Part shown: one piece after another, positions 10,225-23,422 of the stretch
Layout: the number at the start of each line of letters is the position of its first letter
Position numbering within the stretch: the first letter of the stretch is position 1
Assembly (NCBI RefSeq): GCF_021155765.1
Contig: NC_060113.1
Location: 1,106,501 to 1,170,500 of the forward strand
DNA: 64,000 nt
Direction: 5' to 3'
Origin: Diprion similis
Lineage: Eukaryota > Arthropoda > Insecta > Hymenoptera > Diprionidae
Translations under genes and position numbers: made by a program
Notes under the pieces: generated by a model
Databases searched by the model: none
Seen by the model: only the letters and a program-made list of their open reading frames with translations
Told to the model about the DNA's origin: nothing

Positions 10225-13200
10225 CTACTTGGGCTGCTGAGTCTGGTATTGTTGATAGGAGTCGTCCGGGGATGCCGCGTTGCTCGTCTGCTCAGAATCG
10301 CCCATTGGCATAGTGTGGATAATGCTAGGTGCAGGGTACGGTGTGTACGGGTATGGGTGAGGACTCGCTGCTATGTACTGAAAATTAAAATGGAATATTC
10401 ACTCCCGTCGATAAATATAATCCTGCCAAATATGCGATAGTATAATTCTTTAGAAAGGAGATCACGACTCACGGAAGCTGTTCCTAAATGCATGGTAGAC
10501 ATTTGTGTCGTTAGCTGGGGCATTATGCTATACTGCGCATTGCTTGGATCGGCCGATGGCATCATCTGTAAGAAATTTAACAGTTAAAAAATATTTTTTT
10601 ATCTTCCATTATAAAACAGAAAAATGGCGTTGTTATATCGATTCTAACTATCAGCCTCTGTTCTAAAATAATATACAGTTATAATTTCTACAATATGGAG
10701 ATCTGAGCTAGCTATTCCCTGATAGGCAAATATAAACTCACGTCAACCTGTTGCATGTGCGGCGGTGCTGTTTGCACAATGTACGGAGTGACCCAAGGCC
10801 CTCCAGGAACACTGTAACCAGGAACTTGGCCGTAGTGGCGACCGTACTGAGCCAATGTCGCAGCAGGCAACATGTGAGCCGTTGCCACACCATTCTGGCC
10901 AACTCCGCTAGCGTCATAATTCAAAGTCATATTCTGCAACAGAAATGCCGTTCAAGTTATGCTGAAAACCAGATCGGGGCGATTTTAATTGTTGTCTATA
11001 TTAGCAAACCAGAAATAAATGGTAGGGAACATTGAAATTCTTTACCGGTGGATCATAAATATGTTAGAAAGAGAGAAAGAGAGAATGAGAGAAAAAAAGG
11101 AAAAACAAAATTGCTTACGTCACCAGATTCCCTCCATATCGGACTCTTATACAAGGATTTCTTTTTGTTGCCCCCATCGGCAAATTTCACTAACAGCGGA
11201 TCCTTTGCACCTTGTAATGCTTTACCATTAAACATCTGAATAATTTGTTCACACTTTTCTTTCGACTCCATTCTAAAAAATATTAATACAAAACGATCAC
11301 CTCTTGTCTCACATCAATGCCGAGTAATGACATATAATATCTTCACGACTAACAAGATCAAGATTTCAAATTGTATTACCTTGCAAACCCAACACCTTTG
11401 CTCTGACCGTTTGGATCGCGTAATATACGGGTAGAAATCACCTGGCCGTACTGAGCAAGCAAAGATTCGACATCATTTTCCTTGAAGTTGAGAGGCAGGT
11501 TGGCTATGTACAAATTGGTGGGATCCTGCTCCTGTTGCTGAGGAACAGACAAAGGCACTATGCAACGAAACTGACATTAACGTTAATCACGGAAGATTTA
11601 CAAACTGCAAGTTTACAGAGAAATGATTTCACTCATTTTAAATTCCCATTTCTCATTATATTCATCTGTTTGTACCAAGTGAATTTAGAACAACTTATCG
11701 AATAAGCAAATCAGAGGTACTAGACTAGCCTTGAAACAGAGAAAAATAAAGCTATAAACACAATTTAGTCAAAAATTTGACAAACCAGTGACTTTTCCTT
11801 TTATTGCTTATTTTCGAAATCTGATAATATGAAATACTGTATTGTCATCGAATAATATGAGATCATAAGATTGTAATTCGCAGAATAAAGGTACACAATT
11901 TAATAACGCACGTAAAAAAGATTTTTAAATCAGCAATATGCAAAAATTCAAAGATGTAGCATATTTCTTCTGATTCTCTAGCTACACGTATCGAGATATT
12001 AAATATATACAGTATTGAAAAGGCCACGGATATCAAGGAATGTGAAAGATGAAGAGCTATAAAAATAAATATATGTATATTCATGTGGGATAATCCAAGT
12101 GAATGTGAACAAGGTTTGACTTCAACCCCCACAGAATTTGTCGCCGATTTATTTGTTACTTCTACTCCACCAAATATACATTTTCAAATTTTTTCTAAAG
12201 GGGAAAAAATTGTGTTCTTTTCGAAATTGGTCTGATATTATTTTTGCAGAATTTGTGGAAATCGTAAGTCATCACTTTCAACGAAAAACGCACAAAAATT
12301 GATTTTTCTCAAAAACTACGTTCTCGAAACATTTGAAAGTTTTTATGAATTTTCTATGACTGAAAAAAATACTGTTTTACATTTGACGTAAGATGGATCT
12401 GGCCGCCTTTGGGAAGTCGAGTATAAGTAGGAAATAAATCGTCGACCAAATGGGTGGGGGTCTGGATCGAACCTTGTTTACGGTCATTTGGACTACGCCA
12501 TATACGTGTATAAACGAACACAATAAAAAACAAACGGCAATAAACAGCTTGGTCTCACACTATGTTGAATCTAAACATCAAACAACTTAAAAGTTAAGCT
12601 GAGAGAAAATGCTATCAGAAATATTGTGATAAGCAATATTGGACCACAGACGATCAATAATGGTCGTTACAGCTGTCTACATGAATTAAAAAGAAAAAAT
12701 ATAATTCTAAATGTTAAAGATCGATTATTTAAATCATAGCAAGAATAACAATTTTCAGCAGAACAACATCCAATAGATTATTATTGACATACTTGAATGA
12801 TTAAAAAGCTTTTGGAGCAGTTAATAAAATGGTATAAATCAGAACGTGATTGAAAAAGTTTTAAGGAAAGGATAAAATTTGCATTTGACTTGAGAAACGG
12901 AAAAAAATATACATATATATAATATATAATTTGGGCAGTAAAAATGATTGGAAACCACTCCACTGTAATTTAATATTAAGTATTTCAAATATGGAAATAG
13001 AATTACTTAGTTACTGCAATGTAACAAGTTTAATTGAACGATACAACGTATATAAATTTTTGCCTTGTTTTTAATCGAAAGCTCGAAATATAAAACTTTA
13101 GCCAAGTATTTTACTCGTAACTAGATTGAAAAAAATGACCAGTTATTACTAAATAAGTTTAATTATTGAATCAATGTAAGTTTGTCTTTTATTCTGATAG

Positions 13201-16200
13201 TCATGCTTCATGGCATTACGACTTCTTATTACCACATTCTGGTGGCTCTCTAAATTTGCTCAGCGCATGCTTAACAGAATAATACACACCGTATTACAGT
13301 GAAAAGATTTTATTTTATCAAGTTAATGTTTAAAATGAAACAACAATGCGCGGAATTAAAAGCACCAAAAAATTAGTTATAAATTCATACAAGCCGTCAA
13401 TGTTTACTTTCACATCCAATCTCTTGGTTCATCGTAGTTTTTCACATCATTAAAGCTTCGCAAGTTTCAACTAATCTGACAACGATAGTAAGGTCAAATA
13501 AAAAATAGATAATGTTACTCCAATGAGTAGAGAAAATTTTCGCGACTTTTTAAGACTCGCAATTCTTGTCAGATATGGAATGACACATTGCGAACTAATT
13601 TTAAAAAGATTTTTATATTATATAACAGAGAAGTGCTGTTGCATTGTTAAGCTTATTTTGAGATCCACCATTTCTCTCAAGTCTCTATCAATCGATCAAT
13701 CAATCAATTAATAAATCAATCAATCAGTCAAGTCTACGTATTACTTGAGTATATACTTATGTACTTTACGACAAGTTTTACTTCAATCCTGCGAATGCAT
13801 TAAAGAAACAATATTGAAAGAAAAAAAATAAAACAACAAAGTCATTGTGGATTAAGCCAAGCCAATGGCGTACGTATGTAGGATAAAAGTCAATAAACAT
13901 ATGTACTGAGATGAGGACTTTACAAATTAAAAAAATGAACAAATAAATGAATAAAAATGATCGTCACAAGACGATTAATATCATGAAAGACAAAAATGCT
14001 CTGTCTGGCTAATGAAATTGACAAAGCGTTATTATATTTTTAAAAACTGGCCAACTTTCCGGGCCATTTCTCATGCTGATATACTGTTGTTGTTGTTGTT
14101 GTTGTTGTTATTGACATTATTATCATTATTATTGACGTGCATACAAGGCTACATCGTTTTTTAATGGTCTTACATTGTTCATCAAACAATACAGTATAAA
14201 TATTCACGTGAAAGTATAAAAAAAAAACAAACCAGGAATACTCATTTTTCGAAAAGAATAAATTCTTCGCAGTATTTTTTTTTGTTTCAAAGCTCAGAAA
14301 TATTCACCATTCAAGCGTTTAACTAGTGTTTATGTGTCAGGAATGATGTTCATCTTCCTTAGACAAGGCAGGCCAATCATTACCTGATCATGCTAAGGAC
14401 ATGTTATTTATAGCATATCTTTAATCCAAATGACAGGGCATTTTGGTCTTCGCTTTTTATTTACAATTGACAATTTTGGCCAAATTGAATAATGAGAAAT
14501 ACTGGTGTATTTACGTCTAGAAGAGGTAAATCGTATAGACTAATATTCAAAGTAGACAGGGGCGAACAAAGAAAAATAAATGAATAAACAAACAGAGAAT
14601 TTAAAACAGCATGAACATCTTATTTCCCGTGAGACGAAACAACGTTTCACCCTGAACATTTCTATCATCGATAATAAACGGTATCGTTGTTTAAACTTAT
14701 GTCATAGCCCATGCGACAGTTCGTTATATTATTGCGATCGTTATCACAGTTGACAAGTTTTGGCACCCCGTGCGTTTATCGCGTCCACAGTTCAACAAGA
14801 ACCATTCCGAGGTTAGTTTTCGGGCAACATATAGATAAAGACCAATACTGGCTTGGTGGTTTACACACACACATTTGAAAATGGTTTCTCAGTGCGCAAG
14901 TAGTGGGGTTAAAAATTAAAAAAAAAATTTTTTTTTTTAATTTAGCAACCGTGATAATGATGATACATTGTCAGGCTTTCCACTTGGGTAGCAGACAAAA
15001 ATGACAGCATTAGCCACTTAATTTGTTTTCACTAGGATAATGCAGTACAGTTCCAAGCATATGATTTTGCAAAAACATTAGCTTATTAAAAAAATATCTC
15101 AATGCTTTATCTCAACTTTTGATCGATGCTTTAAGATTTTCAAAGTCGCATTTACTTTTCTCAATCCCTTCGTACGCTTTACCTAAAGAAACATTCGCTT
15201 GTTTCGTATCATTCGCAGTCACGACTGATTGCAAATAAATTGAAACAAATGACAAATAGCTATATTCCGTTACAAAATTTTGTTACTTTCAATAAACCTG
15301 TATGTAGGAAAATAAAAAAAAAATGTGAATTTAGTGGAAGGCCAAATTAATAACATTAGAAAAGAAGAATAAAAAATCCTTATGTTTGACGTATCATGTT
15401 TGTCTGAAAACAAGTTTGGTAATAGCTAGATATAAGTTTATAACAATAAATTATTAATATGATGATGGTATTAGAAAAAAAAGAGAAAAAATAAAATCAA
15501 TAATAATGTGAGATATAATATGTACATATGTATATATACATATATGTACAATTACACCACTGTATTTTATGATTAAAACATTTTTAGCTACTGACTTCGT
15601 TTGCGCTGCCATACTTCGAAGCAATTTTTCTACTATTTCAAAAAAAAATATTTTTATGTACGTATATTTGTATTTTTTTTCTCTAATTTACCAGTAATTT
15701 ATTTTTCTTTCTAAAAACAGAGAAATCGAGAGTAATTTTTCCTGAAAGAAATTGATGATGGCTAAAGGCTTACGTTAGGGCTGAGATAAAATGCTATTCT
15801 CAGACATGATTCGAGACATTGTTGATGTAGCGTAACGAGCAATCAGTGGCCGAGGTATAGCAGCAAGCATCGAGAGGTTGTAGTAAGTTGTGAGATAGAA
15901 TAATAAGAGATAGAATTGAAAACCTTAGAAAGTTGTTGTTGTTTTTTTGTATTGGATAAGTGAGTTAGGCTGTTGATAAGAAAGGACCGATAGATCGTTT
16001 TAGGATCACGTATCGATAAATTACGCCTATCCATCCAATATACATATTATTGTCGAAATTAAAGTCGAAAATTTTTGTTGCAATAGACGCAATTTAGGTA
16101 CTATAGCCAATCGTTACACGTCAATGCAGCGTACAAATAATATTTTCGATAGATTTCTTCGATATTCCTTATTTTTTTCCCCTCCCCCTTAGTCGTCGAT

Positions 16201-18355
16201 TCAGTAAGTGTAACGAAAGCTCATATTTGACCAAATCAGAATACAATATGTATACGAAATAATTTAAAATGATGAACATCACGATACTCCTAAACAATCT
16301 ATGAGAGAAAAAGGTTGTGGTCAGGGTGACAGAGAAAGAGAGGTTTACTGTTACTCTGGTATTACTGTACTTGCATGCACAACCAACGTACACTGGCCAG
16401 TCTACGGAGCAACCAGATACCCACTTTCGCCATCTGCGCTTGGATGCCTTTGGCCATCAGTGCTTTCACAGCAGTGTCTGCCGCCAGCGGTGACTCAAAG
16501 TCTACAAAGCCATAACCTGCAACAAAATATAACGTAGATATACATTTCCAACATTATTACAATTATATATTATAATATAATCTGTATTTGTAAAGATTTG
16601 TAGTTTATACCATTGTAAGATCAGTTTTTAAATAATTTATCCCCTTGAAAAAACTACACCGCAATAAGCTGGCGACGCTTTAAACTTATCGTAAACTACA
16701 ATATGTTTCGAAAGGTGCATAAGTCTAATATATTCGTGCATTGTATAAATATTTGTAACATTTCTTCAACTTTCTGCAAACTCTCAAGTGCCATTGAAAA
16801 ACTAATCTCTGGTCATACTTCGTTGAATCTATCGTTTCAAGTATGAACGTTTGTCGAGCGATTACACAGAAAAGAACTGAGTAATAATAAACTAAATTAA
16901 ACAGAGATATTGAAGTTTCTTAAATATAAAAATGTATCGTCCAAGCTCGGAGAAAAAGTGGAATGTAAAAGTTTTTCTGTAACTGATACGAATAACTTTG
17001 CTACACACTTTGTATTCTTGATTTAATCAATAGGTATATACGTAATTATGTAAATATTATAAATGTAAAGTAACAAGTAGCAATAAAACTAAAAAGGTGT
17101 AAAATTCAACTAAGTACCTTTACATTTATTTGTATTTTTATCCAGAATCGCCTTTGTAGAGGTTATAGTTCCATACCTGGAAACAGAAAAACAAAATATG
17201 AGTATGTAAAACAGTATATCAAAGTCCATTTCCGGGACAATAAAGATTAAGTCACGCTATAGCTAATTTCCAATGAAAGAGACGTTTTTAGATTAACGAA
17301 AATCATTGCCGATGAATTCGACCAATGATAAACTTAGAACCATTAAGCAACATTAACAACAACAATAATCAGTTGCAAATTGTTTCAGAAGCATATAAAA
17401 AAATCAAGTTTTTGTAGAGAGTAATTTCAGTGTAACTGAACGCGTATAGTTTCCATTTTTCAAAGTCAACTCGTTGCGATCCCCCTATAGAAAGAACTTG
17501 GAGAATCTAAATTTCTTTATCAAAAAAGTATGAAACATGGCACAGCATCCGGCCATAAATATGACACATAACATGCTATAAATAGTCGAGTTAGCTCATT
17601 AGGTAATGATAATTTAGGTATAGTAGCCATCGATGTCTGATAAGCAATATCCGTTGGTAAGAATAGATTACTTTCTTTTAATTTAATTATTCGCTTGCTA
17701 CTTACTGAGCACACATATTAACAAGATCCTTGTCTGTAGTATTTTGGTTCAAGCCACGGATATACAGGTTCGTTTTTGAGAGCTGCTCCGTCTGCTGTCC
17801 TTGCATAGCGTTGTTACTAAGACTGGTACTCATTGTTCCACTTTGGCTACCCGTAGCGCTGCTCGAGCTGCTGTTCGTGTTAGCAGGCGACGATGCAGTC
17901 GGCACTCTTTGTCCTCCGTACTGAAAAGAAAAATAACATTGAAAACTCCATTTCTTAGAAGAAAAAAGACAACCCTTAGACAATTTTCACCCTACCAATG
18001 GATTATTGTTAAATATCGCTTTAGGCATTAATCCCATCAGGCTGCTAACATTGTTATTCGATTTGTAATAATGAGGTTGTCTAATGCCTGGTTGTGGCAG
18101 GTGAAGTGGCGCAGCAGCCGCATTATTCAAAGGCATGGCAGGATAACCACCGGCAAAACCTCTGCCGAGGCTCCACGCTTGTTTCTTCTGAGGCATTTGA
18201 CTGTTCGAAAATAGTCTAGTCGGTATACGATTATCAGACGACACCGAAGGACCGATCGTATCGTTAAAATTATTAGTACCGATGGGACCTTGAAGATTTT
18301 TACGTGCAGGAGGCGACGAGAAGTACGCCCTGGTACGTTGCATCTGATCACCCAT
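10225..18355 (-). CDS. shep: alan shepard (RBMS family) RNA-binding protein, short N-terminal isoform
   Basis: Shep binds AU-rich single-stranded RNA and, in Drosophila, acts in neuronal remodelling, behaviour and chromatin-insulator control. This isoform has nine coding exons on the minus strand: 18355-17996, 17920-17706, 17176-17118, 16516-16425, 11537-11380, 11272-11119, 10933-10742, 10565-10473 and 10377-10225. They total 491 aa plus stop, with consistent GT-AG phases. RRM1 covers about residues 169-245, with RNP2 NLYIRGL and RNP1 KGYGFVDF. RRM2 covers about 248-327, with RNP2 NLYIANL and RNP1 KGVGFARM. The linker QQEQDPTN is diagnostic of RBMS/shep. A Gly/Pro/Tyr-rich low-complexity tail ends in [11 protein letters not shown]. 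The N-terminal 120 residues come from one exon starting [12 protein letters not shown], which I do not recognise from Drosophila. It is the least certain part; the core is certain. Confidence 0.93.
12083..12502. mobile_element. Fold-back / MITE-like element, about 420 bp, with long terminal inverted repeats
   Basis: The left arm (about 12083-12165) and the reverse complement of the right arm (about 12502-12420) align over 70-80 bp. Both contain AACAAGGTT, a run of four or more C flanked by CA, GTCGMCGATTTATTT and then ACTT.TACTC. The central about 250 bp is AT-rich and non-coding. The element has no transposase and lies wholly in the shep intron. Target-site duplication is unclear. Confidence 0.75.
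14085..14109. repeat. (TGT)n microsatellite
   Basis: Eight trinucleotide units in the shep intron. Confidence 0.85.
16371..16424 (-). CDS. shep: Alternative 18-codon extension of the shep exon between RRM1 and RRM2
   Basis: The exon 16516-16425 ends at a donor (AAA|GTGGGT) that joins MAK directly to QQEQDPTN. A second donor (CAA|GTACAG) at 16370 lies 54 nt further on and keeps phase 0. It adds [18 protein letters not shown] to the inter-RRM linker. Drosophila shep has a comparable variant, VGIWVLHRPA, at exactly this point, so the longer form is very likely real and probably a regulated alternative 5' splice site. Confidence 0.7.
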
Positions 18356-21300
18356 TGTGAAAATTTAATAGCAAAGTGTTGCGATTTCGTTTGTTTTTAA
18401 TTCCAATTATGAGAGATTTTTTCGATTTTTCAATTTTTCTTCTTTCCTCTTTATCCCATATCACGTAAAGGTTGTCGTTATTCTTGTTATTATACTCGAA
18501 TAATAGTGACAACGATTTTCTAAATAATAACGAATCATTCTTTCAGGCACATCGTCACAATTAATTGACTATTTGTATACCGAGTTGAAAATCGAACAGG
18601 TTATTATTCTTAACGAAGCGAGAGACGCGAAACCATTTCAGGCGACAGTCACTTTTTTCGGCACGAATAACCTGTCGATAACGATTGATTACAGCGACGA
18701 AGAATCTATTGCGATTTTTCCCATTCAAGTTAGGTAGGGGATTTCCGTGTCTCGGCGACTGTATGCGGCACTTGCAACTTTATCCCGAGGAAAGATTTGC
18801 CGGTGAAAATAAAGGAACGAAGAAAGGAAAAAGAAATAACAATAAAAGGTCGAACGAGACGATGAGAACAGCGACAAGATGCAAAAGTGCGTTTCAATTC
18901 CAGTTCGACCGGAGGGGCTTGCAGGGATCGTGGCACAGCTAACTTTTACTAACGTGCAGGCACATATCTCCCTTGTACATACACGATTATATATGCACAC
19001 ACATCTATCGTATATACATGCATGTAAATACCTATATGCATGTTGAAAAGAAGTGGTTAACGACGACCGACCCGCCACTGTCACGGGTGGAAAACCGAGT
19101 GGAGCGTCGGAACTACGTTACACGTAACCTATCTCCGGCTACATATATTACGCGAATACAGTGCTAAAAATTTCCACAACGATGGAGAAGTGTGTAAACT
19201 CCCCGGGTATACAACACGCCTACTTGTTAATTTACAAATCTGAACGTTCGTCCCTTCTCCGTCGGTAATGCAGCGAATCTCAGTCATAGACGTTGCGAAA
19301 TTTTACTCTGACGATAAGGAAGTTCGAATAATTTTTAATTTTAGAACATCCAAGATATAGCGTTCCAGGTTTAAAAGGGAAAAAAAAAACTACCACTAAA
19401 CGCATGCCATCGATTTCTATTCCTTTTTTTTTTTTTTTTTTTTTTTTGGCATGGTCCGTCGAGAATAATCGTTACGCGCGGTAGGCAACTTGTTCTTGCG
19501 CGCAGGTTCGGATCTTACGGGTGCCTCAATAGGGGGTCTGCGTGTTTGTGATTTCCTATGATTGATAATTTTCAAGATTCTTCGGATTAACCATTATTGA
19601 ATGTATAGTAGCGTAATGATGTAACAAGACTTTGACGTTGGAATTGAAATTAGCAATTGCATATAACTAAAACTTCTTCACGGTGACCCAGTAAATAATA
19701 TTTCATTATATTGCATGTATACATACACACTTGACGTTACGTAGTACAATGTACGTTGTGATACATACATACATACATACATACATACATACATACATAC
19801 ATACATGCATACATGCGCATACGCAGTCTCGTGAATATAACTCGTCTAATCAAGAAATTTATTCTCTCCGCACGACTCCCGAGGTTAATTGAATGGGTTT
19901 CTTTGCCTGTATATAATTTATAACATGTAGCTAAAGTAACGATCGAGCACTCAAAGGCGTACGATTGTTTATTTATGATTGAATATACGTTTCAGCTATA
20001 AAATAGGTACTATATACCTTGCACTCCACTTTTGGTTAATACATCGCCTGTAAAGTATACTCGGATGAAAATATAGACCTATATATATTTATATTTCAGC
20101 AATTCTTATCCCAGATACGAGATTATCTGACACCTGTTAAATGGCTCTGTGTCACGTTATGCACAAGGCTGTTTGTGCAAAGCAATTCGATCTAACCGTC
20201 AGAAGAATTAAATTTTATTGTCCTGTGTTTCCTGTGCGACCACGCACGAGAAAAAAAGAGGTGCAAGAAAAAAAAAATGCGAAAGAAAAAAGAACCAACG
20301 ATAAATCGAGAATTGTAATCGTGCCAATTGACACACATTTAAAAGTAACATGAATCGTCTAACTAATTGTGAGTATATTTAGGCATACAAAAAGTATAGC
20401 AACTGACAATGAGAATAACTTTGAATGTCAAAATAATTATTTGAAGAAACATGATTATACATATTATCAACATTACTATTTGTACCAGATGTCGAAGAAT
20501 ATAAAATCGTACAATAAAAATGAAGTAAAAAAAAAAAAATTTACGAATTGAGAAACGAACATGAACAGAGATATATGTATGGGGTAATACATGAAGACGA
20601 AAGTGAACGGATCAATAACGAAGGATCTTTCCGCCTTGACGCCCTTGCGTGGGCGTTAGCGGCAGAGGGATGCAGGGGCGCCAGGGATGTATCAACTTGT
20701 CATAGCAACGACGTTGCCTCGTGTCAAATCAACATTTAGACTGCCAGCCAGATAATAAACCTTCCAATAATTATACAGGCGTTCCATTGTTATTTTAAGT
20801 GTTGACAATAATTTGAAAGAAACGGAAAATGTAAGAAAAATTTGTTTTATAGTGTATTCGTATTATATTCACGAAAATATACCGAGTTATTGCGTGCAAG
20901 TGGCCTACGAGCAATTCAACACAGAGTAAATCCGCCTACATTAATGTTATTTAGGATACGTTTTTTAACGTTCGACATTTGTCTTATCGTTCACGATTGG
21001 CTGACTCTTCATCATCACCAATGGTGGACCAAGAGACAAATGCGGATCTATAAAAAATGTATCCTGAATTGTGTTAAATGGAGACGAATTTATTCTAGCA
21101 GGACACTGTAAAATACATCATAGATATGATAATATACAAGTTTGTCTATTCAGTTTACTGTTAGTCGCGGTCTTTGCAAGAGTTTTTGGGCAATTCGAAA
21201 TTCGAAATTCTCTTATATCATGCTGAAAATATTCGACTTAACTCTTTTATTACGCACTAAAATAAGTATCAAATTCCATCTTTTCCGACGATAAATTTAT

Positions 21301-21636
21301 TTTCCGTAACCTGGAATGCAACTAAACCGAATGAGTGTAATTAATATTTCATCACAAAGTAGCAAGTAGAAAAAAAAAAAAAAAAAAAACTTGAACGTCA
21401 TTAACAAAATATCGCGCCTTTTCCACGATTCACCCCGTGCATATAAACCCTGCCGAGTGGACGAACTGTACGAGTGCAAAAAAACTGGGAAAAAAAGAAA
21501 GAAAATCTGTCCAAAGTCCTACTCCGTACGTCCCTGGCGTCGCGGTGATCTCTGGGTAGGGATGAAAAAGTTGACGGATGTGCCAGACGGGAGGGTCGAT
21601 AAAACAGGATGTTGTAAAGGCAGCGGACGTACTTAC
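18356..21636 (-). other. shep: shep upstream region: possible internal promoter/5'UTR of short isoform plus intron
   Basis: The short-isoform ATG at 18355 has no obvious acceptor before it, and the next 0.8 kb upstream (to about 19170) is GC-richer than its surroundings. An internal promoter with a contiguous 5'UTR is therefore likely. The rest is intron for the long isoform, with a (CATA)n tract at 19761-19805 and a GC-richer patch at about 20580-20750. No other gene is seen; the short open frames here are not supported. Confidence 0.45.
19761..19805. repeat. (ATAC)n microsatellite
   Basis: About eleven tetranucleotide units, followed by imperfect ATGC variants. Confidence 0.9.
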
Positions 21637-21978
21637 CGACGCGTGGGGCGAGTAGGTTGTGTAAGGTGTTGCTGTCGGAGGTAGCTGCTGCGCGTTACCC
21701 GGCATTTGGGCAGCTGCGGCTGCGGCGGCGGTCGCCGCGTTCGGATATCTCGGGTAAGTCGGGTAGGCCTGTGTCGTCGCGTGGGGTGGAACGGCGCCCC
21801 ACGCCGCCGTACCGCTCGCGCGATACTGTACCTGGTTGCCTCCCCCCCTCGGGCCTCCGCCTGCCCCGCCCTTAAGTCCGTGACCGCCACCAGGGCCGAC
21901 CCCGATACCGCCGGCGCCCCCGTTCCCCGCGCTTCCGTTATTCGCACCGCCGTACGTCGGCCTCGGTCCATTCGTTCC
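21637..21978 (-). CDS. shep: Alternative shep exon encoding Gly/Ala-rich low-complexity N-terminal region
   Basis: An open phase-0 exon of 114 codons. It is bounded by a good acceptor (CATATTTCCAG) at 21979 and a GTAAGT donor at 21636. It encodes GTNGPRPTYGGANNG, then a Gly-rich stretch, then QYRASGTAAWGAVPPHATTQ, a poly-Ala run and TPYTTYSPHAS. It joins in phase to the shared exon starting [12 protein letters not shown]. Drosophila long shep isoforms have the corresponding order (Gly-rich, Ala-rich, then AAYTPH... and GQRVPTAASP), so this is the long-isoform exon. It has no plausible start codon of its own, so an upstream coding exon is required. Confidence 0.82.
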
Positions 21979-22219
21979 CTGGAAATATGAAAGAAAAAAT
22001 ACGCGCATTAGGAGCCTGTACATCGAGATCAGTGACAAAAAAAAAAATCCGTGGTAGTAGAAGGGGTTGTAGTAACCCGATTGCCGAGTAGTTAGGTAAA
22101 GGTCCGATGGACAAGTTAGACACATATGTGTAAGAAATATCCTCTCTAAGTCACAAACCTTCTATGGCCGACACCAACTGGTGTCAGTTCGTAATTCTAT
22201 GAATTAAACGCTCAATACA

Positions 22220-22355
22220 GGGTGCGTTCCGACATTAGATCTCAGTATTGTCAACAATCTTTTATCTTTTTTGCGCTGACTAATTCGTGACTAATGTAAG
22301 TCTGCCTCTGTCCTAGAGAGTTTTTAGCGCTGATAGCTAATTTCGGAACGTATCC
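22220..22355. mobile_element. Possible short MITE with degenerate terminal inverted repeats
   Basis: The left end GGGTGCGTTCCGACATTAG and the reverse complement of the right end (GGATACGTTCCGAAATTAG) match at about 15 of 19 positions, enclosing about 136 bp. I found no clear target-site duplication, so the call is tentative. Confidence 0.4.
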
Positions 22356-23370
22356 ATGGAGAAATAAGTATACCATCATTCATTAATAAACATTATTTGT
22401 TATTATATGAACTCCTGTGAGACTTTATTTGGACCAGAACGGCCGAGTAAATCTCTGAAACGATAACACAGAATCGTGTAAAAAGAATGTTGGTCAATTT
22501 ACGCACGACGTGCAGCGAAATATTTTTAGAATGAACAAAATTTAATTCTTCCTCTGACCAATTAATATTTATTTTTCAATTCTTTTTAATTTTCTGTTCA
22601 ATCGAAAAATAAAGTTTCTTCTCGTTCGCGACATTATATTCAGGGTAAATTGGCCAATTAATCTTTTCTCTTTATACGGTATAACACATTTCATGCACTC
22701 TCTCTCTCTCTCTCCCTCTCCCACTCTCTTTCTCTACCTCACTTTCTGTAATACGTCGACGATCAATTGATTAACGTTACACGTATACCTATACATATAC
22801 GTGTATATGTGTATGATTGCAGATATTGGGTTATAGGCATAGAGATACAGATATACGTAGGTATAGATAGACAGATTGATGGGTCGAGAAATAGATTGCC
22901 CGTATATCGATTGCCCCCGGTGCTTTATTGATAATTAATAATCAGATGATTCGTTGTATGTATGTATGTACATATAAATCGTTTATACATGTATACATAC
23001 CGTAGACGTATGAATAGATGCATGGTATATACAACCATCCGGTAATATATAGGATACATACATACATCGATCAATGTACAAAAAACTTAAAATTAGAAAC
23101 GAGTTAACGAATGTGTTTTTTCACATGTGATTCGACGAGTCTGCAGAATCTTTCAACTGCACTCAAGATTCATAGCGACTGAAAAATTTCTTTTATGATT
23201 CAAGTCAAAATGTATGCACATAATATTCGGATATGTGATATATGTATATAAAAATAAATTACACTGATACCATGAGATCCCGAGAGACGTGAGTTTCATC
23301 AAAAGATCTATTGAATTCCTTATGATGTGTACGTACAACAGTGGTGCAGCAGTTGAGTATGTTTTACATT

Positions 23371-23422
23371 ATACAAAAGAATTCAAACCAGATTTCTAGT
23401 GACGAGAAAAATGGGGAAAAAA
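23371..23422 (+). repeat. 52-bp direct repeat, copy 1
   Basis: Starts ATACAAAAGAATTC and includes CCAGATTTCTAGTGACG. It matches 24241-24292 with only a few differences, at an offset of exactly 870 bp. Confidence 0.85.

Larger units (their letters stand above)
11538..16370 (-). other. shep: shep intron (about 4.8 kb)
   Basis: AT-rich intron between the RRM1 and RRM2 exon groups. It contains a fold-back element (12083-12502) and a (TGT)n tract (14085-14109). I see no other coding or RNA gene. Confidence 0.75.

Noticed and set aside
12455-12475. tRNA gene or tRNA-derived SINE (GGTTCGATCC on the minus strand)
   Set aside because: No A-box or cloverleaf around it; the word belongs to the inverted arm of the 12 kb fold-back element.
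18725-19084. 119-codon minus-strand ORF upstream of the shep short isoform
   Set aside because: Cys/Tyr-rich frame from CATA-like repeats and GC-rich DNA, not in phase with any acceptor; probably 5'UTR or promoter DNA.
21430-22125. 231-codon minus-strand ORF read as one protein
   Set aside because: Only 21637-21978 is exon. The flanks beyond the CATATTTCCAG acceptor and the GTAAGT donor are intron.
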